A stretch of DNA of 64,000 bases from contig NZ_CP060782.1 of assembly GCF_014489515.1 (NCBI RefSeq), forward strand, positions 2,418,001-2,482,000. The letters run 5' to 3'. The notes below the pieces were generated by a model. That model saw only the letters and a program-made list of their open reading frames with translations, searched no databases and was not told where the DNA came from. The stretch comes from Sphingomonas sediminicola. Its GTDB lineage: Bacteria; Pseudomonadota; Alphaproteobacteria; Sphingomonadales; Sphingomonadaceae. The position numbers were made by a program, and so were the translations under genes. Position 1 is the first letter of the stretch. The number at the start of each line of letters is the position of its first letter. Positions 18,917 through 28,044 of this stretch are shown in pieces.

Positions 18917-20197
18917 CTATTTCCCGAGGCAGAACCGACCAAAGAGAGAGTCAAGGACATCCTCCATTCCTGCCCGCCCGGTAAGGCGGTCAAACGCGAC
19001 GCGCGCTGCACGCACATTCTCGGCAGCAAAGACGAACTCGTTCGTCGCCGCCGCGGCTTCCAATGCTCCCTGGGCCTCGGCGACATGCGCCGCCTGACGT
19101 CGATTCAATGCGATCGCACCCTCGTCCGGCAGCAGGGATGCAGCCAATTCCGATGTACGAGCCAGCAGTTCGTCCAGGCCCGCGCCAGTTACGGACGACA
19201 CTGCCAGCGAACCCTCCGGGGCCGTCGCCCTTTCCGCGAGATCGGCCCGCGGATGCACGAGGATCCTGCGAGAATGTCCGGGCGCTTCTTTTGTCTCACC
19301 TAGCCATAGAAGGACATCCGCGCCTTCAACGAGCGAACGAGCGCGGTTGATTCCAATCCGCTCGATCGTGTCATCGCTCTCGCGTAGACCTGCTGTGTCT
19401 GTCAGCAAAATGGGAATGCCGCCGAGCGACAGCGGCACTTCGATTTGGTCACGAGTGGTCCCCGGAATATCGGTGACGATGGCCCTCTCCTGCCCGGCTA
19501 TCGCGTTGATCAAGCTTGATTTCCCGGCGTTAGGAGGCCCGGCAATCACCACCCTGACACCATCTTTGAGCGGTTCAATCCGCGGGCGGCCGAGCCACTC
19601 CCCAAGTTCGCGAGCCAGCTCAAAGCATTCCTTGGCGAGGGTCGGATCCGTGCCGACATCGTCATCCTCGGCGTAGTCGATCGCTGCTTCCGCCTGGGCG
19701 GACAGGATGAGCACTCTCTTCTGCCATTGCTCGATCTGGCGCTTCAGCCCGCCCTCGGCCATCGCAAGCGCCGACTTGCGCTGGAATTCCGTCTCAGCCT
19801 CGATCAGGTCGGCCAGGCCCTCGGCCTCGGTCAGGTCGATCCGGCCATTCTCAAAGGCACGGCGCGTGAATTCGCCGGGATGCGCGGGCCGAAGCCCTTC
19901 AATCTCGGCCAGAGCGCTGAGCACCGCATCCACGACCGCTCGACCGCCATGGCAGTGGAACTCGACGATGTCCTCACCGGTCGAGCTTGCAGGCCGATCG
20001 AAACGCAGGACCAAGGCGTCGTCCAACCTGCCACCCGCTTCGTCACGAAGCGTCCTCAGCGCCGCAATCCGGACGTCGGGAAGCGAGCCGGCCAATCTCC
20101 GGCCAGCTCCGTGTGCCCCCGGTCCGCTTACGCGGATAATGCTCACCGCTGCGGGCGGCCGTCCACTGGAGAGGGCGAAGATCGTATCGGCGCTCAC
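18917..20197 (-). CDS. mnmE: tRNA modification GTPase MnmE (TrmE)
   Basis: GTPase partner of MnmG in U34 modification. The start MSADTIFALSSGRPPAAVSI gives a 426-residue protein with the tetrahydrofolate-binding N-domain (EFHCHGGRAVVDAVL, HPGEFTRRAFENGRIDLTEA), then the G domain GPPNAGKSSLINAI (G1), IVTDIPGTTRD (G2) and LTDTAGLRESDD (G3). It ends FGRFCLGK with the essential C-terminal Cys. At the G4 position the sequence is VHPRADLAE rather than NKxD. Slightly shorter than the usual 450 residues. It lies just upstream of mnmG. Confidence 0.95.
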   Translation of the reverse strand: MSADTIFALSSGRPPAAVSIIRVSGPGAHGAGRRLAGSLPDVRIAALRTLRDEAGGRLDDALVLRFDRPASSTGEDIVEFHCHGGRAVVDAVLSALAEIEGLRPAHPGEFTRRAFENGRIDLTEAEGLADLIEAETEFQRKSALAMAEGGLKRQIEQWQKRVLILSAQAEAAIDYAEDDDVGTDPTLAKECFELARELGEWLGRPRIEPLKDGVRVVIAGPPNAGKSSLINAIAGQERAIVTDIPGTTRDQIEVPLSLGGIPILLTDTAGLRESDDTIERIGINRARSLVEGADVLLWLGETKEAPGHSRRILVHPRADLAERATAPEGSLAVSSVTGAGLDELLARTSELAASLLPDEGAIALNRRQAAHVAEAQGALEAAAATNEFVFAAENVRAARVAFDRLTGRAGMEDVLDSLFGRFCLGK

Positions 20198-20224
20198 GCA
20201 GCGCCGCTTAGCGCAGTCAGAGCC

Positions 20225-20953
20225 TCAGGCGAACAGCTTGCCCAGACCGACGTCGGGATGGACCCAGCCGTCGTAGATCATCTTCACAGCCACGTAGAGG
20301 ATCACGAGGAGACCGACGTAGCCGATCCAGCGGTAGCGCTCGATGTAGCGGGCGATGAGGTTTGCGGCGACGCCCATCAGGATCACTGCAAATACCAAGC
20401 CTACGATCAGGATACCCGGGTGGTCACGGGCGGCGCCGGCGACGGCGAGCACGTTGTCGAGGCTCATCGAAACATCCGCGACCGCAACGGCCCAGACGGC
20501 AGCGCCGAAGCTCTTCGCAGGCCTCAACCCGGAATGTTCGTCCCCCAGAATCTCCTCAGACCCGCCAGACTCGCCCTCATGGCGAAGCTCGCGCCACATC
20601 TTCCACGCCACCCACAGTAGCAGGAGTCCGCCAACGAGGATAAGTCCAATGATTTGAAGTAGTTGGGTAACAACGAGGGCGAAGGCGATGCGAAGCACCA
20701 GGGCCGCCAGCACGCCGATCATGATCACCTTGCGGCGCTGGTCGGGCGTCAGGCCCGCCGCCAGGGCACCGACGACGATCGCGTTGTCGCCCGCGAGGAC
20801 GAGGTCGATCATCAGCACCTGCAGGAAAGCCGCAAATGCCGCCGGCTCGGTGATGTTGGAGAAATCCTGGACGATGGCGTCCCAGATGCCGGCAGGCCCA
20901 CCGAATCCGGCCGTCGCGGCCGCGGCGAGGGTCGTCAGCAGAAACTCGATCAA
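20225..20953 (-). CDS. TerC family integral membrane protein, copy 1
   Basis: A 242-residue protein with about seven hydrophobic helices. The TerC signature acidic motifs are both present: IDLVLAGDNAIVVGALAAGL and VADVSMSLDNVLAVAGAA; the N-terminal glycine-rich stretch TAGFGGPAGIWDAIV is extra. TerC proteins are linked to metal (Mn2+/tellurite) handling during protein export, which fits but is not shown here. A central charged loop (HEGESGGSEEILGDE) separates the halves. It lies 71 nt downstream of a second TerC gene, on the same strand. Confidence 0.9.
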   Translation of the reverse strand: MIEFLLTTLAAAATAGFGGPAGIWDAIVQDFSNITEPAAFAAFLQVLMIDLVLAGDNAIVVGALAAGLTPDQRRKVIMIGVLAALVLRIAFALVVTQLLQIIGLILVGGLLLLWVAWKMWRELRHEGESGGSEEILGDEHSGLRPAKSFGAAVWAVAVADVSMSLDNVLAVAGAARDHPGILIVGLVFAVILMGVAANLIARYIERYRWIGYVGLLVILYVAVKMIYDGWVHPDVGLGKLFA

Positions 20954-21024
20954 TCTTTCCCCCTGATGTCAGTCGGGCAGTTTCGGAGCAAGCGCCATCC
21001 CAGGTCTTTGTTCCGGCGGTCGAT

Positions 21025-21687
21025 CTATGCCCCGAATGCGTTCCTCAGGCCAAGCACATGTTCACCGCCTACCCACCCTTCGTAGATCATGTTTAGGGCG
21101 ACGTAGAGGATGACCGCGAGGCCGATGTAATTGATCCAGTGATAGCGCTGGATGAGCCGAGCTACGTAATTCGCGGCAAAACCCATGAACAGGACCGAGA
21201 AGCTGAGCCCGATCACCAGGAGAGCCGGATTTTCCTTCGCGATCGAGGCGACGAGCAGGACGTTGTCCAAGCTCATGCTGAGGTCGGCGATCGCAATCTG
21301 CACTGCGGCCTGCAGAAATGTCTTCGTGCGAGGCGGGCCTTCGATCTCAGGCGTGTCCGGGTCGTCGGAGATGACCGTCGCCCGCGGATGCAACTCGCGC
21401 CACATATTGTAGGCGACCCACAGAAGCAGGAGGCCGCCCGCGAACACGAGACCGGTGACCTTGAGCAATTGCGTCGCGATCACCGCAAACGTGATCAGGA
21501 ATGCCAGCGCCATGCCGACGCCGAGCATCAGGACCCGGCGCCTGTCCTTCTCCGGGAGCCCCGACGCCAGCGACCCCATGATTACGACGTTGTCGCCGGC
21601 CATGGTAAGGTCGCCGACGATGATCTGGCCGAGCTTGGCCAGACCACCGGCGGTGAAGACGCTAGAGAAGCTGAAGCCGGTTATCAT
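21025..21687 (-). CDS. TerC family integral membrane protein, copy 2
   Basis: A 220-residue paralogue of the next gene downstream. Its motifs are VGDLTMAGDNVVIMGSLASG and IADLSMSLDNVLLVASIAKE, with the shared core GLLLLWVAYNMWREL and C-terminal NYIGLAVILYVALNMIYEGW. The two copies align over most of their length, suggesting tandem duplication followed by divergence. It lies 25 nt downstream of rho, so read-through from rho is likely. Confidence 0.9.
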   Translation of the reverse strand: MITGFSFSSVFTAGGLAKLGQIIVGDLTMAGDNVVIMGSLASGLPEKDRRRVLMLGVGMALAFLITFAVIATQLLKVTGLVFAGGLLLLWVAYNMWRELHPRATVISDDPDTPEIEGPPRTKTFLQAAVQIAIADLSMSLDNVLLVASIAKENPALLVIGLSFSVLFMGFAANYVARLIQRYHWINYIGLAVILYVALNMIYEGWVGGEHVLGLRNAFGA

Positions 21688-21712
21688 GAGCCGGTAGAAC
21701 CGCTCGAGCGGA

Positions 21713-22968
21713 CTACTGGTTCATCGAGGCGAAGAAGTCCTCGTTGGTCTTCGCATCCTTCATCTTGTCGAGAAGGAACTGCATCGCGTCGACGGTGCCC
21801 ATCTGCATAAGAATCCGGCGAAGGACCCACATCTTCGACAGGACGCCCTGGTCGACCAGCAGCTCTTCCTTCCGGGTGCCGGACTTGCCGACGTCCAGCG
21901 ACGGGAAGATGCGCTTGTCGGCGACCTTGCGATCGAGGACGATTTCGCTGTTACCGGTGCCCTTGAACTCTTCGAAGATGACTTCGTCCATCTTCGATCC
22001 GGTATCGATCAGCGCGGTCGCGATGATGGAGAGCGAACCGCCCTCCTCGATGTTGCGCGCGGCGCCAAAGAAGCGCTTCGGACGCTGCAAGGCGTTGGCA
22101 TCGACACCGCCGGTAAGCACCTTGCCAGAGCTCGGAACCACCGTGTTGTAGGCGCGGCCGAGGCGGGTAATGGAGTCGAGAAGGATCACGACATCCTTCT
22201 TGTGCTCGACCAGACGCTTGGCCTTTTCTATAACCATTTCAGCGACTTGCACGTGACGAGAAGCCGGTTCGTCGAAGGTCGAGCTGATCACTTCGCCCTG
22301 AACCGATCGCTGCATGTCCGTAACTTCTTCCGGACGCTCGTCGATGAGCAGCACGATCAGAAACACTTCCGGATGGTTGGCGGTGATCGACCGGGCGATG
22401 TTCTGGAGAAGGACCGTTTTACCAGTCCGCGGCGGGGCGACGATCAGTGCGCGCTGGCCCTTTCCGAGCGGCGCGACGATGTCGATCACGCGGGCCGACT
22501 TGTCCTTGACTGTTGGATCCTTGGGATCGAGCTCGATCTTCGAAGTCGGATAGAGCGGCGTCAGGTTGTCGAAATTGACACGGTGGCGGACGGCCTCCGG
22601 GTCGTCGAAATTGATCTGGGTGACCTTGGTCAGTGCAAAATAGCGCTCGCCTTCCTTGGGGCCCGGATCTCGCCTTCGACGGTGTCACCGGTGCGCAACC
22701 CAAATCGGCGCACCACGCTCGGCGCGACATAGATGTCGTCAGGGCCGGCGAGATAGTTGGCTTCGGGCGAGCGGAGGAAGCCGAATCCGTCATTCAGGAC
22801 TTCAATCGTTCCCGAGCCGTTGATTTCGGCGCCCGTTTCCGCGCGCACTTTGAGAATGGAGAACATGAGGTCCTGCTTACGCAGGGTGGATGCTCCCTCG
22901 ACGCCGAGCTCCTCGGCCATGGTGACCAGTTCGGCGGGTGTTTGTTTCTTGAGATCTTTGAGATGCAT
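21713..22968 (-). CDS. rho: transcription termination factor Rho (frameshifted)
   Basis: Hexameric RNA helicase for factor-dependent termination. The N-terminal half [20 protein letters not shown], the cold-shock-like RNA-binding region ([20 protein letters not shown]) and VEGEIRAP are in one frame. After [20 protein letters not shown] the rest runs in another frame, so a base is missing near 22655-22658. Then come [20 protein letters not shown] with the P-loop GKGQRALI and [22 protein letters not shown], and [11 protein letters not shown]. The tail is [10 protein letters not shown]. Restored length is about 418 residues. Being essential, it is unlikely to be truly broken. Confidence 0.96.
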
Positions 22969-23148
22969 TTCGTGGGTCGCTTCGGGCGAAGGTGGAGAAT
23001 GGCTTTATTCAAAAAGCGCGGGATGGGCAGGACGCCTCATCCAGGACAAACGGTTCGTCGGCAAAGGAAGTGAACTGGCCGATTTAGCCGTCGGCGTCGA
23101 GGTATGTCTGGCGATGAACTAAGTCAATGCTTGCACGCAAGGATTGCG

Positions 23149-23601
23149 TCAGAAAGGCTTTACGATCACGAGAACGACGATGACCGCCGCGGCAACGCCA
23201 GGGATCTCGTTCATGATCCTCAGGGTGCGATTGTCGAGCGGTCGCTTTCCAGCGGCAAGGCGCTTGCCGTAGCTCGCCAGCCACCCCTGATAGCCGGACA
23301 GACCGACAACCATCGCCAATTTTCCGATAAACCAGCCTTGGGCCCAGGCATCGGTGATCCACGCTAGCGTGAGCCCGAGGATCCATACGATGATGATCGC
23401 CGGCGTGAGGATGATCGTACGGACCCTGTCCTCCCGCTCGATCCAAGCACGATCCTCGGCCGAACCCGGCGTCGTCTCATGATGATAGACGTAGAAACGC
23501 GGCAGGATGAACAAGCCGGCCATCCAGAAGATCACGAATGTGACATGCGCGGCCTTCACCCACGGATAAGCGAGGCCGAGTAAGTCGTGGAGATCGCTCA
23601 T
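23149..23601 (-). CDS. hemJ: protoporphyrinogen oxidase HemJ
   Basis: Integral membrane enzyme of the HemJ family, oxidising protoporphyrinogen IX to protoporphyrin IX in haem synthesis. The 150-residue protein has four hydrophobic helices and the conserved His in YPWVKAAHVTFVIFWMAGLF; FYVYHHETTPGS and WFIGKLAMVVGLSGYQGW are family features, with the conserved Lys in the latter. It overlaps hemE by 4 nt (start at 23601, hemE stop at 23598), so the two haem genes are translationally coupled. Confidence 0.93.
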   Translation of the reverse strand: MSDLHDLLGLAYPWVKAAHVTFVIFWMAGLFILPRFYVYHHETTPGSAEDRAWIEREDRVRTIILTPAIIIVWILGLTLAWITDAWAQGWFIGKLAMVVGLSGYQGWLASYGKRLAAGKRPLDNRTLRIMNEIPGVAAAVIVVLVIVKPF

Positions 23602-24661
23602 GCGCGCTTCTTCACCTCTGCAAGCATCTGTTCAACGTGAGCGATGGGTGTTTCCTGGAGAATTCCGTGACCGAGATTGAAGATGTGCGGCCGCCCGTCA
23701 AAAGCGTCAAGGATGCGCTTCACTGCGGCGCTCAGGCCTTCTCCGCCGGACAATAATGCCAGCGGGTCGAGATTACCCTGCACGGGAAGTCCCTTTGGAA
23801 GTTCCCTGTCCGCCCAGACCGGGTCGACCGTCTCGTCGAGCCCGATCGCATCGATCCCGGTCTCGCGGGCATATGCGCCCAGCTTTCCGCCGGCGCCCTT
23901 CGGGAAGCCGATAAACTTCACTTGGGGATACCGCTCTTTGACAGCGGCGGCGATGCGGGCGGTCGGGGCGATGACCCAACGCTCAAATTCGGCCGGTGCA
24001 AGGCTTCCTGCCCAGCTGTCGAACAATTGCACCACCTCGGCGCCGGCCTCGATCTGGCCGGCAAGATAGCCGAGCGTGACCTCCTCGATGCGATCGATGA
24101 TCGCGTGAAACAGAGCGGGATCCGAATAAGCGAGGCGCCGCGTCTCGGATTGGTCGCGGCTGCCCTGTCCGGCCACCATGTATGTCGCCACCGTCCAGGG
24201 AGCCCCTGCAAAGCCGATCAGAGCCTTCGAAGGGTCCAGAGCCGCCTTCACCTTGCGAACCGTCTCGTAGATGGGCTCCAGACGCGCAGGGAAGGCCTGC
24301 AGGCTCTCCGGAGCTGCATTCGCCAGCGGGGCGTCAGGCGCGGGCCCTCGCCGGCGACGAAGCTCAGGTTCTGGCCGATTGCGAACGGTACGATCAAGAT
24401 GTCGGAGAACAGGATCGCCGCGTCGAGCTGAGGAAAGCGCTTCAGCGGCTGAAGCGTGACCTCGGCCGCGGCATCGCTGTCGTAGACGAGGTCGAGAAAG
24501 CTTCCCTTGTCAGAACGAAGCTGGCGATATTCGGGCAGGTAGCGACCAGCCTGGCGCATCATCCACACGGGAGGAGGATCGAGCCGCTCACTGTTCAGCA
24601 CGGCAAGCATCGGCTGGCGCGCCGACCCGGCTCCAGAGCTCTCATTCGGGCTCAAGGCCAC
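23598..24661 (-). CDS. hemE: uroporphyrinogen decarboxylase (frameshifted)
   Basis: Decarboxylates the four acetates of uroporphyrinogen III to give coproporphyrinogen III. The N-terminal frame has [20 protein letters not shown] (the Arg-rich active-site signature) and [19 protein letters not shown] with its catalytic Asp. After [10 protein letters not shown] one base is missing (about 24326-24333) and the protein resumes [58 protein letters not shown] and [20 protein letters not shown]. Restored length is about 354 residues. The GTG at 24661 is taken as start, but a later start is possible because homologues begin near LLAVL. It borders the putative origin. Confidence 0.94.
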
Positions 24662-24956
24662 CCTTCTCTCTCCCTATATATTAGAATCTTAGAAGATTGT
24701 TGTAGTTGTTGGGGCGCGGGACGCGGGGTTTAGGCGCGGCTCCCGATTTTGCCAACAAGCGGGGAATCAGACTCTGAAGGAGAGGCGGCGAGTCGCGACG
24801 CCTGTTGCCCATGATTCACAGGCTGGGGATCGAATCCCGCCTCCGTGGATGAATCTCGGGAAGGACCGAAATGGATGTCGGACAACGCGTCCGTTGAGCC
24901 AGTCCCCATGTCCGCGCTAGGACGCCACACCAGTTTTCCACAAGGTTGTTCGAAAC
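24662..24956. other. putative chromosomal replication origin (oriC), hemE-maf gap
   Basis: A 295-nt gene-free divergent gap. It holds an AT-rich block at 24674-24710, a DnaA-box-like TGATTCACA (24812-24820, the G-box form known from Caulobacter, TGATNCACA), TTTTCCACA (24934-24942, one mismatch from TTATCCACA) and six GANTC sites between 24684 and 24855. Upstream genes (parB to hemE) run leftward and downstream genes (maf to ptsN) run rightward, as at an origin. In Caulobacter and several other alphaproteobacteria the origin lies next to hemE. parS sites are 6-8 kb away. The hemE and maf promoters must also be here. Inferred from position and motifs; no experimental signal is available. Confidence 0.55.
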
Positions 24957-25535
24957 GTGCTCATTCTCGCCTCCGGAAGCTCCATTCGCCGCAAGATGCT
25001 CGAAGACGCGGGCGTTGAGTTTGATGTTGTCCGGCCGGAGGTCGACGAGGCCGCGCTTAAGGCGGGCATGGATGATGGGGAGACGATCGCCCTGGAGTTG
25101 GCGAAGGCCAAGGCTGCCTCGGTCAGCTCCAATCGCCCTGGGGATTGGGTGATCGGAAGCGATTCCGTCGTACGCGTCGACGAACGGCTCTTCGACAAGC
25201 CGAGAAGCCGCGAAGAGGCCGCCGACCATCTCCGGCTGTTCTCGGGCAAGCCGATGCAGCTGTACAGCGCCGTCGCCTTGGCGCGCGGCGGATCCATCGA
25301 ATGGAGCGATGTCGGTCGTGCCGAGCTGCATGTCCGCGACCTCAGCGAGGATTTCATCCAATCCTATCTGGATGCCGAGTGGCCGGAAGTCGGCAATTGT
25401 GTGGGAGTCTTCCGGATCGAGGGACGCGGAATCCAATTGTTCGACCGGATCATCGGTGGGCATTTCACGATCATGGGAATGCCGCTGATTCCGGTCCTCA
25501 AAGCGCTTCGAAAGCGGGAGATCCTGGCAAGATGA
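24957..25535 (+). CDS. maf: Maf family nucleoside-triphosphate pyrophosphatase
   Basis: House-cleaning enzyme that hydrolyses non-canonical or pyrimidine NTPs to NMP and PPi. The GTG at 24957 starts MLILASGSSIRRKMLEDAGV, containing the Maf signature SxSxxRxxLL-like loop (ASGSSIRRKML). GDWVIGSDSVVRVDERLFDK and DVGRAELHVRDLSEDFIQSY follow, and VGVFRIEGRGIQLFDRIIGG is the conserved C-terminal substrate loop. Its 192 residues are normal. It is the first gene of the rightward group leaving the putative origin. Confidence 0.94.
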   Translation: MLILASGSSIRRKMLEDAGVEFDVVRPEVDEAALKAGMDDGETIALELAKAKAASVSSNRPGDWVIGSDSVVRVDERLFDKPRSREEAADHLRLFSGKPMQLYSAVALARGGSIEWSDVGRAELHVRDLSEDFIQSYLDAEWPEVGNCVGVFRIEGRGIQLFDRIIGGHFTIMGMPLIPVLKALRKREILAR

Positions 25536-25581
25536 CGTCACGGCGTCATGATGTCACTTATTGCGATTGGGTTCGGTCGTG

Positions 25582-26171
25582 ATGCGGCTGGCTCTCACCG
25601 GATCGATCGGCATGGGCAAATCGACAGTCGCGAAGATGTTCGAGCGCGCCGGAGTCGCGGTGTTCGATGCCGATGCTGTCGTGCGCGATCTCCAGGCCAA
25701 TGATCCCGCGCTCATTTTCGCTATCGGCGAACGATTCCCCGGGACGGTGACGAACGGCGTCCTCGATCGCGAGCGTCTTGCGCTCAAGGTGCTCGGCTTT
25801 CCCGCAGAGCTGGAGGCGCTCGAGGCCATCGTCCATCCCGCCGTACAGTCGGCCCGAACTCACTTTATCGAAAAGAACCGGGATGCGCCGGCACTGCTGT
25901 TTGACATTCCGCTGCTGTTCGAGACGGAAGGCGAGAATGCCTTCGACAAGATCATCGTCGTTTCGGCGCCGCCCGAAATCCAGCGTGAGCGAGTCCTGTC
26001 CCGGCCCGGCATGACGGCGAAAAAGCTCGACGCGATCCTTTCGCGCCAGATGCGCGACGACGAAAAGCGCAAACGAGCCGATTTCGTGGTAGATACGGGG
26101 GCGACCTATCCACAACTGAGCGGCAGGTCGGCGACATTCTGTCTTGTCTCGGAATCGGGCGAGGTGGATAG
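25582..26171 (+). CDS. coaE: dephospho-CoA kinase (frameshifted)
   Basis: Last step of CoA synthesis, phosphorylating the 3'-OH of dephospho-CoA. The start MRLALTGSIGMGKSTVAKMF has the P-loop GSIGMGKST; VFDADAVVRDL, HPAVQSARTHFIEKN, LLFDIPLLFETEGENAFDKI and ILSRQMRDDEKRKRADFVVD are CoaE motifs. After ADFVVDTGAT one base is missing near 26106; the true ending STTERQVGDILSCLGIG is in the next frame with TAG at 26169-26171. As printed, the frame skips this stop and runs into DnaQ. Restored length is about 196 residues. Confidence 0.93.
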
Positions 26172-26178
26172 AAGAGCT

Positions 26179-26877
26179 GTGCGCGAAATCGTCTTCGATA
26201 CGGAAACAACCGGTCTCAATCCGGCCGGTGGTGACCGAATGGTCGAAATCGGCTGCATCGAAATGATCAATCGGGTCGAAACGGGCCGCCATTTTCACGC
26301 TTACTTCAACCCTGAACGGGCGATGCCATCCGAAGCGGAGGCCGTCCACGGTCTCAGCACCATCTTCCTGTCGGCGCAGCCCTTGTTCGCCGACAAGGTT
26401 GAAGAGCTGATCGAATTCCTAGGAGACGCGCCGCTCGTCGCTCACAACGCGTCGTTCGACTTCGGATTCCTCAACCAGGAGCTCCTGATTTGCGGCCGCC
26501 CGACCGTTTGCATGAGCCGGATGGTCGATACCCTGGTGCTCGCAAGGGCAAGGCATCCCGGCGCCAAACATAGCCTCGACGCGCTTTGCACGCGGTTCGG
26601 CGTGGATCGCAGTCTCCGGGTAAAGCATGGCGCCTTACTCGACGCGCAACTGCTTGCGCAGGTCTATGTGGAACTCACCGGAGGCCGGCAGATCGGCCTT
26701 GGCCTGGTGGCCGAAACGGACGCCAGGGAAGTCAGAGTTAGCGGACCGACTGTGACGGTTCGCGAGCCCCGCGTTCCGCGCCCGCACTTTGCGAGCTCGG
26801 AGGAACTGGAGCGGCATCGTGCGTTTATCGCTCAGATGGCGAGCCCACTTTGGGAACGCTACGCAGCGGTCGCCTGA
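26179..26877 (+). CDS. dnaQ: DNA polymerase III epsilon subunit (3'-5' exonuclease)
   Basis: Proofreading subunit of the replicative polymerase. The GTG at 26179 gives MREIVFDTETTGLNPAGGDR (ExoI motif DTET); VGIGC-type and HFHAYFNPERAMPSEAEAVH follow, then the ExoII region PLVAHNASFDFGFLN and the ExoIII region ARHPGAKHSLDALCTRFGVD with DARLL-like LLDAQLLAQVYVEL. The 232-residue length is normal. It lies 7 nt after the restored coaE stop; coaE-dnaQ is the common alphaproteobacterial order. The upstream continuous frame is a frameshift effect, not a fusion. Confidence 0.95.
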   Translation: MREIVFDTETTGLNPAGGDRMVEIGCIEMINRVETGRHFHAYFNPERAMPSEAEAVHGLSTIFLSAQPLFADKVEELIEFLGDAPLVAHNASFDFGFLNQELLICGRPTVCMSRMVDTLVLARARHPGAKHSLDALCTRFGVDRSLRVKHGALLDAQLLAQVYVELTGGRQIGLGLVAETDAREVRVSGPTVTVREPRVPRPHFASSEELERHRAFIAQMASPLWERYAAVA

Positions 26878-26942
26878 GGCGATTGACGCATTGGCCGCAG
26901 CGCGCCTAAGCGGCGCGCCGCGCAGAAAGGAGGGCTGGTTAG

Positions 26943-27514
26943 GTGGACGTACGGGTGACGGGCCATCAGGTCGACGTCGGAGATTCCTTGCAGACTCAGG
27001 CCGTGAGCCGGATCGAAGGACTCGCTGAGAAATATTTTCCACGCGCAGTTGCTGCGAACGTGACGTTCAGTCCGGGCCCTACGCAGACTTTGTCTGCGAC
27101 ATCGTCGCCCCGGTCATCAACAACGTCGTCCTGAAAGCGCATCAGCGAGCCCCCGAGGCGCACATCGCGTTCGAGGGTGCGGCTGACAAGATCGAGAAGC
27201 AGCTCAGCAAATATGCCAAGCGGCTTCGCGAGCACAAAGCCGACGGCACGTCGCAGTTCGTGGAAGATGCCGGCTACACGGTCTTCGCGCCTCAGCCGGA
27301 AGTGCCCGTCGAAAAGGACGAGGCAATGCATCCGACGATCGTTGCCGAGACGAAGGTCGACATCCCGGAAGCCAGCGTCTCCGACGCGGTCATGCTGCTC
27401 GATCTTCGCAACACGAATGCGCTGATGTTCAAGAATAGTGCATCGGGGAAACTCAACATGATCTACCGCCGCGACGACGGTAATATCGGCTGGGTTGAAC
27501 CGCCCGCCGGCTGA
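26943..27514 (+). CDS. hpf: ribosome hibernation-promoting factor, long form (frameshifted)
   Basis: Binds the 30S decoding site and drives dimerisation to 100S ribosomes in resting cells. The GTG at 26943 is preceded by AAGGAGGG. The N-terminal domain (VRVTGHQVDVGDSLQTQAVS, IEGLAEKYFPRAVAANVTFS) breaks at PGP (missing base about 27078) and resumes YADFVCDIVAPVINNVVLKA, IEKQLSKYAKRLREHKADG. The C-terminal dimerisation domain reads VSDAVMLLDLRNTNALMFKN then KLNMIYRRDDGNIGWVEPP. Long form of about 190 residues. It is next to ptsN, as in many proteobacteria. Confidence 0.93.
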
Positions 27515-27579
27515 CAACATTTGCAATATGTGTATCGGTGGCGGCGCGGCGGCGTCTCCACCGCGGTCGTGAGTAAGAT

Positions 27580-28044
27580 ATGCACCTTTCGGATTTTCTC
27601 GATTTTGACGCGATCAAGCCGTCCCTTCCGGGCGGCAACAAGCGCGCGTTGCTTCAGCAGCTCGCGCAGATCGCGGCCGGCCGCCTCGATGCCGACGCCG
27701 GCGAGATTCTATCGAGCGTCAGCGAACGCGAGCGACTGGGCTCGACCGGTTTCGGCCAGGGAGTCGCCATCCCGCACGGCAAGATCGAGGGGCTGAGCCG
27801 AATCTACTGCCTGTTCGCCCGCCTGTCGGATCCGGTCGATTACAAGTCGATCGACGGTCAGAAGGTCGATCTGGTCTTCCTTCTCCTTTCGCCGCCCGAT
27901 GCCGGAGCCGAGCATTTGAAAGCGCTTGCCGCGATCAGCCGGGTGACGCGTCACGCGCCGACGCTCGAGAAGATGCGCGGTGCCCGCAGCCGCGACGCCC
28001 TCGCGGCGGTTCTCATGGGGGCCGATGAGCGAGACGCCGCCTGA
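27580..28044 (+). CDS. ptsN: PTS IIA-like nitrogen-regulatory protein PtsN
   Basis: EIIA-Ntr component of the regulatory (non-transporting) phosphotransferase system. The 154-residue frame is intact: MHLSDFLDFDAIKPSLPGG, LGSTGFGQGVAIPHGKIEGL with the phosphorylated His in IPHGK, KVDLVFLLLSPPDAGAEHLK and LEKMRGARSRDALAAVLMG. It follows hpf by 65 nt. Expected roles are K+ homeostasis and nitrogen/carbon signalling, as known for the family. It overlaps the thioesterase gene by 20 nt. Confidence 0.95.
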   Translation: MHLSDFLDFDAIKPSLPGGNKRALLQQLAQIAAGRLDADAGEILSSVSERERLGSTGFGQGVAIPHGKIEGLSRIYCLFARLSDPVDYKSIDGQKVDLVFLLLSPPDAGAEHLKALAAISRVTRHAPTLEKMRGARSRDALAAVLMGADERDAA

